Of a stretch of 5,159 nt of DNA, positions 1-5,159 are shown piece after piece. The stretch is taken from assembly GCA_007130415.1 (NCBI GenBank), contig SLSN01000015.1, positions 1 to 5,159 on the forward strand, in the 5' to 3' direction. This DNA is from Patescibacteria group bacterium. GTDB lineage: Bacteria; Patescibacteriota; Dojkabacteria; SC72; T1SED10-24. Both the position numbers and the translations under genes were made by a program. The notes under the pieces are model-generated. The model saw only the letters and a program-made list of their open reading frames with translations. It made no database searches and was not told the origin of the DNA. Positions within the stretch are counted from its first letter, which is position 1. Every line of letters starts with the position of its first letter.

Positions 1-714
1 AAAAGAAATATGGCTTTTGGTATTGCTGGACTTTCTGTTGTAGCTGATTCTTTAAGTGCAATAAAACATGCGAAGGTTAAGCCTGTTTGGAATCAGAATG
101 GTGTTGTAGAGAAGTTTGTCATAGAAGGGAAATATCCAAAATTTGGGAATGATTGCGAGAAAGTAGATAACATAGCAGTGGATGTTGTAAAAGAATTCAT
201 GAAGGCTCTACGTAAATATCCAACATATCGGAACTCAAAGCACGTTCTTTCAATACTCACAATAACGGCAAATGTAGTTTACGGTTACGGTACTGGCCCA
301 ACTCCTGATGGCAGAGAATCAGGGAAACCCTTTGCACCTGGTGCTAACCCTATGCATGGTAGAGACCATAATGGAGCTATAGCTTCTTTGAATTCTGTGG
401 CAAAACTCCCTTATGAAGATTCTGTTGATGGTATTTCCAATACTTTTTCAATAACACCAAGTTCTCTTGGGAAAAGTCAAAAAGAACAAACTGAAAACCT
501 CGTGTCTCTACTAGATGGATACTTTAGTGGTAAAGGAGGACATCATCTTAATGTGAATGTTCTTACAAGAGAGACTCTTCTTGATGCACAAAAAAATCCA
601 GAGAAGTATCCTCAACTAACTATTAGAGTTAGTGGTTATGCTGTATTGTTTAATAGGCTTTCAAAGGAACAACAAGATGAAGTAATGGCTCGAACCTTTC
701 ATAATAAGATATAG
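1..714 (+). CDS. pflB: Pyruvate formate-lyase (formate C-acetyltransferase), C-terminal third, 5' partial
   Basis: Glycyl-radical enzyme that cleaves pyruvate with CoA to acetyl-CoA and formate in the cytoplasm under anoxia. The frame is open to the left edge (K-R-N before the first Met at base 10), so this Met is internal and 237 residues are visible, against about 760 in full-length E. coli PflB. Alignment from memory with E. coli is nearly colinear: [10 protein letters not shown] near the start, TPDGR at about 101-105, GANPMHGRD at 114-122, HHLNVNV at 181-187, then the radical loop RVSGYAV. Gly212 of the visible part (codon 634-636) is the glycyl-radical residue, equivalent to E. coli Gly734. 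The catalytic Cys-Cys pair lies upstream, outside the window. RVSGYAV, the TPDGR segment and the C-terminal end all favour true PFL over glycerol dehydratase or other glycyl-radical paralogues. The gene stops with TAG, 27 bp before its activase, which indicates one operon. Confidence 0.95.
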   Translation, partial: KRNMAFGIAGLSVVADSLSAIKHAKVKPVWNQNGVVEKFVIEGKYPKFGNDCEKVDNIAVDVVKEFMKALRKYPTYRNSKHVLSILTITANVVYGYGTGPTPDGRESGKPFAPGANPMHGRDHNGAIASLNSVAKLPYEDSVDGISNTFSITPSSLGKSQKEQTENLVSLLDGYFSGKGGHHLNVNVLTRETLLDAQKNPEKYPQLTIRVSGYAVLFNRLSKEQQDEVMARTFHNKI

Positions 715-741
715 ATACTTAAATTTTAATTGATATTGAAA

Positions 742-1470
742 ATGATAGGATATGTACACTCAATAGAATCTATGGGGACTTTAGATGGTCCAGGGATTAG
801 AACGGTAGTTTTTTTTCAAGGATGTCCATTAAAATGTAAGTTTTGTCATAATATAGACACAAATTTTCCAAAACAGGGGCAAGAATATACTCCAGAAGAG
901 CTTTTTAAAAAAGTTGTTAAAAATCAAGAGTATTGGAAAAATGGTGGAGGTGTGACAATAAGTGGAGGTGAACCTCTAATGCAACCTGAATTTCTTTTAG
1001 AATTTCTCAAACTTTTAAAAGAAAATAATATACATACTGTAGTAGATACTTCTATTAAAACAAATAAAAAGGTCATAGATTCTCTTTTACCTTATGTAGA
1101 CCTTTGGATGATTTCTTTAAAAGAATTAGACAATGAAAAGCATATTAAGCTAACAGAATCTTCTAACAAAGAAATACTTGAGAATATAAAATATATAGAC
1201 GAGAAGAAAGGTTCGAGTGTTAGAATAAGATTTTTAGTTGTACCAACTCTTACAGATAGTGAAGAGTTAATTAGAAAAGTTGGAGAATTTGTAAATGGGC
1301 TTAGAAACCTTGAAAGCTTGGAACTGCTTGCCTATGGAACTCATGGCAAGGATAAATGGTATGAATTTTTTAAAACATATCATTTAGAGGATATCCGAGA
1401 CGCAAACATTCAAGATCTAGAAAAAGTAAAAAATCAATTGAAAAATTTTAAATTCGAAGTCATTTTTTAA
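742..1470 (+). CDS. pflA: Pyruvate formate-lyase activating enzyme (radical SAM)
   Basis: Radical-SAM enzyme that installs the glycyl radical on PFL, using a 4Fe-4S cluster and S-adenosylmethionine. From ATG 742 it has 242 residues, close to the 246 of E. coli PflA. Visible motifs: SIESMGTLDGPGIR (7-20), the cluster motif C28-x3-C32-x2-C35 in QGCPLKCKFCHN, the GGEP SAM motif (75-78), IRFLVVP (162-168), and a PflA-like end with LLAYGTHGKDKWYEF (195-209). There is no ferredoxin insert, as expected for a PFL activase rather than other glycyl-radical activases. Oddities: the conserved DTNG reads DTSI (102-105), and the Asp of the LDLK motif, a monovalent-cation ligand in E. coli, is Ser125. ATG 742 is preferred because MIGYVHSIES aligns with the E. 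coli N-terminus; TTG 730 or 736 would add at most four residues. No Shine-Dalgarno is visible. It lies 27 bp after pflB and 3 bp before the ligase gene. Confidence 0.93.
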   Translation: MIGYVHSIESMGTLDGPGIRTVVFFQGCPLKCKFCHNIDTNFPKQGQEYTPEELFKKVVKNQEYWKNGGGVTISGGEPLMQPEFLLEFLKLLKENNIHTVVDTSIKTNKKVIDSLLPYVDLWMISLKELDNEKHIKLTESSNKEILENIKYIDEKKGSSVRIRFLVVPTLTDSEELIRKVGEFVNGLRNLESLELLAYGTHGKDKWYEFFKTYHLEDIRDANIQDLEKVKNQLKNFKFEVIF

Positions 1471-1473
1471 CAT

Positions 1474-3600
1474 ATGGAAAAAATCTTTAATCCCTCCTCT
1501 ATTGCAATAGTAGGAGCTTCTGAAAAAACAGATAAATTAGGTAGCGTTATATTAAAAAACGTAATACGTAGTGGTTTTTCAGGGAAAATATATCCAATTA
1601 ATCCCAACTCTACTGAAATTTTAGGCTTGAAGGCTTACAAAAAAGTTTCTGATATTAAAGGAAAAGTGGATGTTGTTTGTATTGTTGTTCCTTCTAGGTA
1701 TGTTTTAGACGTAGTTAAAGACTGTACAAAGAAAAAAATTGAAGGGTTGGTAGTCATTTCTGCAGGATTTAGTGAAATTGGACCTGAAGGTAAACTACTT
1801 GAACAAAAGGTGCAGATTATTGCTAATAAACACAATATTAGAGTTCTAGGTCCTAATTGTCTTGGATTTATCAACAAGCATAACAGTTTGAACCTTTCAT
1901 TTGCTGCGGATAAACCTTTGAAAGGAAATATTGGGTTTTTCTCACAATCAGGAGCTTTTTGTACAGCTATGCTAGATATGTCCATACCAAAGAACTTAGG
2001 TTTTTCACATTTTGTTTCTATCGGGAACAAATCAGATATAAATGAGCTAGATTTGGTTGAGCACTTTTTAGAAGATAAGAAGGTTAAAGTCATAAGCGCA
2101 TATCTTGAAGATATTGTTGATGGTTCATTATTAATTCAGAAATACGAACAATCTAAATATCGAAAACCGCTAATTATTTTAAAAGCAGGTCAAACGGAAG
2201 AATCAAAATCCGCCATAGAGTCTCACACAGGTGCAATTGCTGGCTCCATTGATATGTTTAAAACAGGAACTAGTCAGGTAGGTATAATCGAAGCAGAAAA
2301 CACTCGTCAACTCTTTAACTACATGATGACCTTTTCTTGGTCCAAACCTATGAATGGCAAGAAAGTAGCCATCGTAACAAATGCTGGTGGTCCTGGTATT
2401 GTAGCAACAGATTCTATTATTAAAGGAGGTTTACAAATGGCTAAATTGTCAAAGAGTTTGCAAAAGAAAATTCAAAAATTTCTTCCTCCTGAATCTAGCT
2501 CTAAAAACCCTGTTGATATCATTGGTGATGCAAAAGCTGAAAGATATCAATATCCAATAGATATATTAGCAAAGAACGATGATATAGATGCTGTGCTTGT
2601 TCTACTCACTCCTCAGCATGTAACTCAAATAGAGGAAACAGCAAAGATCATTCTTAATGCTACACAAATGTATGAAAAACCAATAGTCCCTGTATTTTTA
2701 GGCAAAAAGCAAACAAGTGTAGGTACACAGATTTTCTATGATAACTACATACCTGTATTTACTGAAATAGATGATGCTGTAAATTCCTTAAAAGTTTTGA
2801 GTGATTACACTACTAGGGTAGAGAATTTTTCGAAAAGAGAGGTTAACAAAAAGTGGAAGAAAATTATTTCAAAAGAAAAGGGTAAGCATTTTAAGGAAGT
2901 GGAAAAATACGTTAAAAAAACTCCTCGAATACTACCCGATGAGATTACTGAAAAACTTGCTTTAGAAATGGGTTTTACTTTACCCAGGCAAATAATTACA
3001 AAAAAAATGAAGGATGTTGTTGAATTTGCAAAGGATAAATATCCTGTTGTTCTTAAGGTGGGTAATGAAGTTATCGTACACAAAACTGATTTAAAAGGTA
3101 TCTATCTAAATATTCAAAACGAACAAGAACTAAAGAAGGCTTATGAACAGCTTTCAAAGAACATATTAAAAAAGTTAAAGAAAAAAACTTTTACTGTTGT
3201 ATTACAAGAGCAATTAACTCCTAAAGTTGAATTTTTCATAGGTGCAAATAGGGATGGGGATTCTGATGTTTACAAGCCCGATATCCCTGGGTTTGGGCAT
3301 TTAGTTGTTTTTGGTAAGGGAGGTATATACACAGAGATATTTGAAGATTTTGGATATGTTCTTGTTCCTGCTTCAAAAGAGGATATTAAAAAAAGTTTGG
3401 AGAAAACAAAGGTTTTTCAAATTATTTCTGGTGCTAGAGGACAAAAACCTTTAAATGTTGAAAAAGTTTTAGATCAGATATATAAAGTTCAACAATTAAC
3501 CCTACTCTATCCTCAGATAATTAGCTTGGACCTTAATCCTTTAATTATTACTCAAGAGGATACAATAGCTGTTGATATTAAGGCTTTTGTTGGGAGATAA
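1474..3600 (+). CDS. Acetate-CoA ligase (ADP-forming), fused alpha-beta subunits
   Basis: Converts acetyl-CoA + ADP + Pi to acetate + CoA + ATP, or related acyl-CoAs, giving substrate-level ATP. The 708 residues match an alpha-beta fusion (AcdA plus AcdB of archaea). Order: CoA-binding Rossmann domain (about 1-130, IVGASEKTDKLG at 12-23); succinyl-CoA-ligase-like domain with SQSGAF (157-162); and the phospho-histidine motif ESHTGAIAGS with His251 (codon 2224-2226). A second flavodoxin-like domain follows (about 297-440, VTNAGGPGIVATD). A Lys-rich linker (about 450-485) leads to the ATP-grasp beta part (about 486-708), with VLKVGNEVIVHKTDLKG (second relay His536), FGKGGIYTEIFEDF (613-626) and LDLNPLI (685-691). 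There is no GNAT domain, so it is not a Pat-type protein acetyltransferase. Odd: about 10 extra residues at 595-606, between GANRD and FGHLVVFG. It starts 3 bp after pflA without a visible Shine-Dalgarno, so translational coupling is likely. Its last 23 bp overlap the convergent dehydrogenase gene. Exact acyl-CoA preference cannot be told from sequence. Confidence 0.93.
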   Translation: MEKIFNPSSIAIVGASEKTDKLGSVILKNVIRSGFSGKIYPINPNSTEILGLKAYKKVSDIKGKVDVVCIVVPSRYVLDVVKDCTKKKIEGLVVISAGFSEIGPEGKLLEQKVQIIANKHNIRVLGPNCLGFINKHNSLNLSFAADKPLKGNIGFFSQSGAFCTAMLDMSIPKNLGFSHFVSIGNKSDINELDLVEHFLEDKKVKVISAYLEDIVDGSLLIQKYEQSKYRKPLIILKAGQTEESKSAIESHTGAIAGSIDMFKTGTSQVGIIEAENTRQLFNYMMTFSWSKPMNGKKVAIVTNAGGPGIVATDSIIKGGLQMAKLSKSLQKKIQKFLPPESSSKNPVDIIGDAKAERYQYPIDILAKNDDIDAVLVLLTPQHVTQIEETAKIILNATQMYEKPIVPVFLGKKQTSVGTQIFYDNYIPVFTEIDDAVNSLKVLSDYTTRVENFSKREVNKKWKKIISKEKGKHFKEVEKYVKKTPRILPDEITEKLALEMGFTLPRQIITKKMKDVVEFAKDKYPVVLKVGNEVIVHKTDLKGIYLNIQNEQELKKAYEQLSKNILKKLKKKTFTVVLQEQLTPKVEFFIGANRDGDSDVYKPDIPGFGHLVVFGKGGIYTEIFEDFGYVLVPASKEDIKKSLEKTKVFQIISGARGQKPLNVEKVLDQIYKVQQLTLLYPQIISLDLNPLIITQEDTIAVDIKAFVGR

Positions 3601-4486
3601 AATCCTCTATACATTCATAGGTTTTACTCCATCTTTCTTTCGTTGTTAATTCAGACTTGTATGCAATATGTGGAGTTATTAAGATATTGGGGTGCTTTAA
3701 AAAAGGATGACCTTTTTTAAAGTCATTCTCGTTTTCTAAAACATCTACACCTACAAAAGCGAATTTGTTTATATTTTTCAACAAATCTTTCTCATTTATA
3801 ATTGATCCTCTTGCAGTATTGATTAAAATTACTCCATCTTTCATCACTTTGATCGTCTCATTATTTATCATCCCAATACTTGAAGGGTTAGCATCGCAAT
3901 GAAGAGAGATAATGTCAGAATTTCGCAAAACTCCTTCTAAATCACAAAATTTCATTTTATCTCTCATCTCGCAACTCTCTAGTTTTCTATCGCAAACAAG
4001 AATTTCAAGATCAAGGGCTTTTGCTATTTCTGCGACTTTTTTACCTATTTTCCCATATCCAATGATTCCTAGTTTTTTACCCTTTAAGTCAAAACAGTCA
4101 ACCATATGATCTGCAAATATTCCTTTTTGTACTTTTGTAAAAAAGGTGTTTATTTTACGTGCGTGAAAAAGGATTAAAGCCATAGTGTGGTGAGCAATTG
4201 TATGGTTAGAATATTCTATATTTGTATACTCTATTCCTTTTGAGTCACAAAAGTTCCTATCAATATTATCTCCACCGATACTTCTAGTTATTATGAGTTT
4301 TAGGTTATTAATGGAATTGAGGGTTTGTTTGTTAAATTTAGAATATACAAATCCAGTTATAATATCGGCTTCAAAGGACTTGTTAGAAGAAAGGAAGGAC
4401 TGAAGATTTTCTTGAATATATACGTGTGAATTCTTTTTCTGGTATTTTTTTTCTATTGGATAACAATCAAAATGAAAAACTTTCAA
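3578..4486 (-). CDS. ldhA: D-2-hydroxyacid dehydrogenase, probably NAD-dependent D-lactate dehydrogenase
   Basis: Predicted to reduce pyruvate to D-lactate with NADH, recycling NAD+ during fermentation. 302 residues, somewhat short for the family (about 330). The N-terminus KVFHFDCYPIEKKYQ resembles E. coli LdhA (KLAVYSTKQYDKKYL). ITRSIGGDNID (66-76) is the D-lactate-dehydrogenase type catalytic-domain motif. The Rossmann motif is GYGKIG (143-148), with Asp166 at the end of the second strand (VCDRK), favouring NAD over NADP. Catalytic residues are inferred as Arg226 (NTARG), Glu253 (DVLENEN) and His273 (TPHIAY). The usual AEHT before the helix reads AHHT (98-101). The start is read as TTG at 4486-4484: the alignment begins there, no ATG exists in this frame, and a TAA lies 24 bases upstream. 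A frameshift hiding an ATG start is less likely. It lies 33 bp downstream of the repeat-protein gene. Substrate is inferred from the motifs and fermentative neighbours; another 2-ketoacid reductase is possible. Confidence 0.75.
   Translation of the reverse strand: MKVFHFDCYPIEKKYQKKNSHVYIQENLQSFLSSNKSFEADIITGFVYSKFNKQTLNSINNLKLIITRSIGGDNIDRNFCDSKGIEYTNIEYSNHTIAHHTMALILFHARKINTFFTKVQKGIFADHMVDCFDLKGKKLGIIGYGKIGKKVAEIAKALDLEILVCDRKLESCEMRDKMKFCDLEGVLRNSDIISLHCDANPSSIGMINNETIKVMKDGVILINTARGSIINEKDLLKNINKFAFVGVDVLENENDFKKGHPFLKHPNILITPHIAYKSELTTKERWSKTYECIEDFISQQKP
3695..3722. other. Perfect 12-bp inverted repeat with 4-nt loop (possible transcript-end hairpin)
   Basis: CTTTAAAAAAGG (3695-3706), loop ATGA, then CCTTTTTTAAAG (3711-3722), a perfect stem. 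It lies 95 nt past the stop of the acetate-CoA ligase gene and inside the dehydrogenase gene, where it encodes F-K-K-G-H-P-F-L-K. The A-run, GG/CC core and U-run resemble a two-way intrinsic terminator built into coding sequence. However, the stem has only three G-C pairs and no separate U-tract follows, so a terminator function is uncertain. Confidence 0.4.
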
Positions 4487-4510
4487 AATTTCTAAACATA
4501 TGAAGTTATT

Positions 4511-4527
4511 TTAACCTATTTAACCTA
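4511..4527. repeat. Short direct repeat TTAACCTA x2 between the two minus-strand genes
   Basis: TTAACCTA at 4511-4518 and 4520-4527, a 9-bp period. On the minus strand the first copy holds the repeat-protein stop (GGT TAA), and the second adds another in-frame TAA 9 bases later (4513-4511). The two genes share a reading frame, so these two stops are what separates them. The rest of the 33-bp gap (4519-4487) is AT-rich, with no clear promoter or Shine-Dalgarno. Confidence 0.6.
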
Positions 4528-5159
4528 ATAGAAGAATAATTATGATTATTATTGCCAAAATAACGACCAAACCAGCAGCTAAGCCAACAATTAACAAGGG
4601 ATTAAGTTTCTGATCTTCAGGAGATGATGTTGTACCTTGATTAAATTGCTCTTCTACATTAGGCATATTTGCTTGCTCATCCGCTTGAGGCTGAGGTGGT
4701 AGCTCATTAGACTCGGCTACATCAGTATTAGCCTCAAATTGAGAACTCGATTGTTCTATAGGGTTATCATTTATATCTGGATTTGGGAATTCAATAGAAG
4801 TATCCATATTAGGGTTTTGTTCGTTGGGCTGTTCAGGTTGCATATAGTCTCCAAAGTCCTGTTGTTGATTATCCATAGTTGGACTAGAAAAATCTGGTTG
4901 TGAAGGAGCACCTACGTCTGGTTGTGGAGGTTGCATATCACCTCCTGGGCTTTGTCCAAAGTCCTGTTGTTGATTATCCATAGTTGGATTAGAAAAATCT
5001 GGTTGTTGAGGAGCACCTACATCTGGTTGTGGAGGTTGCATATCATCTCCTGGGTTTTGTCCAAAGTCCTGTTGTTGATTATCCATAGTTGGACTAGAAA
5101 AATCTGGCTGTTGAGGAGCACCTACGTCTGGTTGTGGAGGTTGCATATCACCTCCTGGG
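4520..5159 (-). CDS. Tandem-repeat, Pro/Gln/Asp-rich protein with C-terminal membrane anchor, 5' partial
   Basis: I recognise no family. The frame is open through the right edge: the codons before the ATG at 5146 read P-G-G-D, the end of a preceding repeat, so the true start probably lies outside the window. About 212 residues are visible. From that Met: two 35-residue repeats and a shortened 31-residue third (MQPPQPDVGAP..QPDFS.PTMDNQQQDFG), a degenerate MQPEQPNEQNPNMD, then a low-complexity acidic Pro/Gln/Asn stretch (to about 178). The end is LNPLLIVGL... followed by a run of Ile/Leu (about 183-207), one transmembrane helix with a single Gly before the TAA. There is no Cys and almost no basic residue except Lys180, just before the helix. 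The layout suggests either a tail-anchored protein with a cytoplasmic repeat domain, or, if an unseen signal peptide exists, a surface stalk held by its C-terminus. It is 33 bp upstream of the dehydrogenase gene on the same strand, possibly co-transcribed. Function unknown. Confidence 0.7.
   Translation of the reverse strand, partial: PGGDMQPPQPDVGAPQQPDFSSPTMDNQQQDFGQNPGDDMQPPQPDVGAPQQPDFSNPTMDNQQQDFGQSPGGDMQPPQPDVGAPSQPDFSSPTMDNQQQDFGDYMQPEQPNEQNPNMDTSIEFPNPDINDNPIEQSSSQFEANTDVAESNELPPQPQADEQANMPNVEEQFNQGTTSSPEDQKLNPLLIVGLAAGLVVILAIIIIIILLLG
4844..5146 (-). repeat. In-frame tandem repeat array, 105-bp unit (35 aa)
   Basis: Read on the minus strand, unit 1 is 5146-5042, unit 2 is 5041-4937 (both 105 bp) and unit 3 is 4936-4844 (93 bp, lacking most of the Q-x-P-G-G end). 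Bases 5159-5147 are the tail of a further unit, so the array continues beyond the window. Units 1 and 2 differ at five positions by direct comparison, all transitions, three of which change the residue (D/G, N/S, S/N). Unit 3 has a few more changes (PQQP to PSQP) and runs into a decayed fourth copy at 4843. The unit length is a multiple of three, so copy-number change keeps the frame. The window edge falling inside the array could reflect an assembly break. Confidence 0.9.
4937..4946 (-). promoter_or_regulatory. Second in-frame Shine-Dalgarno-like AGGAGGTGAT before the repeat ATG at 4936
   Basis: Identical to the copy at 5147-5156 and followed directly by ATG 4936-4934, in frame. The middle copy (5042-5051, before ATG 5041) reads AGGAGATGAT, one base off. 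Possible internal initiation site; equally explained as repeat coding sequence. Confidence 0.25.
5147..5156 (-). promoter_or_regulatory. Shine-Dalgarno-like AGGAGGTGAT directly before the repeat ATG at 5146
   Basis: On the minus strand the bases AGGAGGTGAT immediately precede ATG 5146-5144. This equals the textbook complement of the bacterial 16S rRNA 3' end. The same bases encode the G-G-D of the preceding repeat, so they may be only coding sequence. The gap from AGGAGG to ATG is 4 nt, on the short side. It could mark the true start or an internal start; neither is shown. Confidence 0.3.

Noticed and set aside
1635..2093. 152-codon open frame on the minus strand inside the ligase gene
   Set aside because: Shadow of the ligase coding sequence; composition is Ser/Thr/Phe-rich as expected from reverse reading, with no recognisable motif.
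2805..3083. 92-codon minus-strand open frame inside the ligase gene
   Set aside because: Lies opposite the Lys-rich linker and the start of the ATP-grasp part, which are well supported on the plus strand; no family resemblance.
1474..3600. Protein lysine acetyltransferase (Pat) related to the ligase
   Set aside because: No GNAT domain at either end; both His relay motifs and the full 708-residue layout fit the metabolic ADP-forming ligase.
3912..4109. 65-codon plus-strand open frame inside the dehydrogenase gene
   Set aside because: Opposite the Rossmann region of the dehydrogenase; the minus-strand protein has clear motifs and this one has none.
4484..4502. ATG at 4502-4500 (minus strand) as dehydrogenase start
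   Set aside because: Out of frame and ends at a TGA after about a dozen codons; it would require a frameshift, and the alignment starts well at TTG 4486.
1..5159. Possible UGA recoding (Gly in Absconditabacteria/Gracilibacteria, Trp in mollicutes)
   Set aside because: No in-frame TGA occurs in any gene, Gly uses GGN at the conserved motifs, Trp is TGG, and genes reach full family length under the standard code. The absence of TGA as a stop in only five genes is weak evidence.
4844..5159. CRISPR-like array
   Set aside because: The repeats are directly tandem with no unique spacers, have a codon-multiple unit and form a continuous reading frame, so this is a protein repeat.

Overview
The window (5,159 bp, AT-rich) reads as a fragment of a small, densely packed genome of a fermentative anaerobe. 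Five protein genes fill almost all of it. The two edge genes are cut by the window and three are complete. Gaps are 3-33 bp, and one convergent pair overlaps. None of the visible starts has a good Shine-Dalgarno sequence, and at least one gene appears to start with TTG. All stops are TAA or TAG. No in-frame TGA interrupts any gene, and Trp is TGG throughout, so there is no sign of UGA recoding. The gene content (pyruvate formate-lyase, fused ADP-forming acetate-CoA ligase, D-lactate-type dehydrogenase) resembles candidate-phyla bacteria (Patescibacteria/CPR) or fermentative DPANN archaea. This placement is inference, because no phylogenetic marker is present.

Plus strand, 1-3600: an apparent operon of three genes. 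(1) The C-terminal third of pyruvate formate-lyase, carrying the glycyl-radical loop. (2) Its radical-SAM activating enzyme. (3) A 708-aa alpha-beta fusion of ADP-forming acetate-CoA ligase. Together they would convert pyruvate + CoA to acetyl-CoA + formate, then acetyl-CoA + ADP + Pi to acetate + ATP + CoA. This gains one ATP by substrate-level phosphorylation without Pta/AckA.

Minus strand, 5159-3578: a gene running in from the right edge encodes a Pro/Gln/Asp-rich protein with near-identical 35-residue tandem repeats, an acidic low-complexity spacer and one hydrophobic helix at the extreme C-terminus. After 33 bp comes a D-2-hydroxyacid dehydrogenase of the D-lactate dehydrogenase type. 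Its 3' end overlaps the ligase gene by 23 bp tail to tail. The dehydrogenase would reoxidise NADH by reducing pyruvate, the counterpart of the PFL/ligase route, so 4.5 kb holds both branches of pyruvate disposal.

The main points for a second look are: a Ser in place of the metal-binding Asp of the PFL activase; a roughly 10-residue insertion in the ATP-grasp part of the ligase; a perfect 12-bp hairpin inside the dehydrogenase gene just past the end of the PFL operon; and the repeat protein, whose repeats contain in-frame copies of a near-perfect ribosome-binding site followed by ATG. I recognise no family for the repeat protein. No RNA gene, CRISPR array, insertion sequence or gene-free stretch longer than 33 bp is visible.
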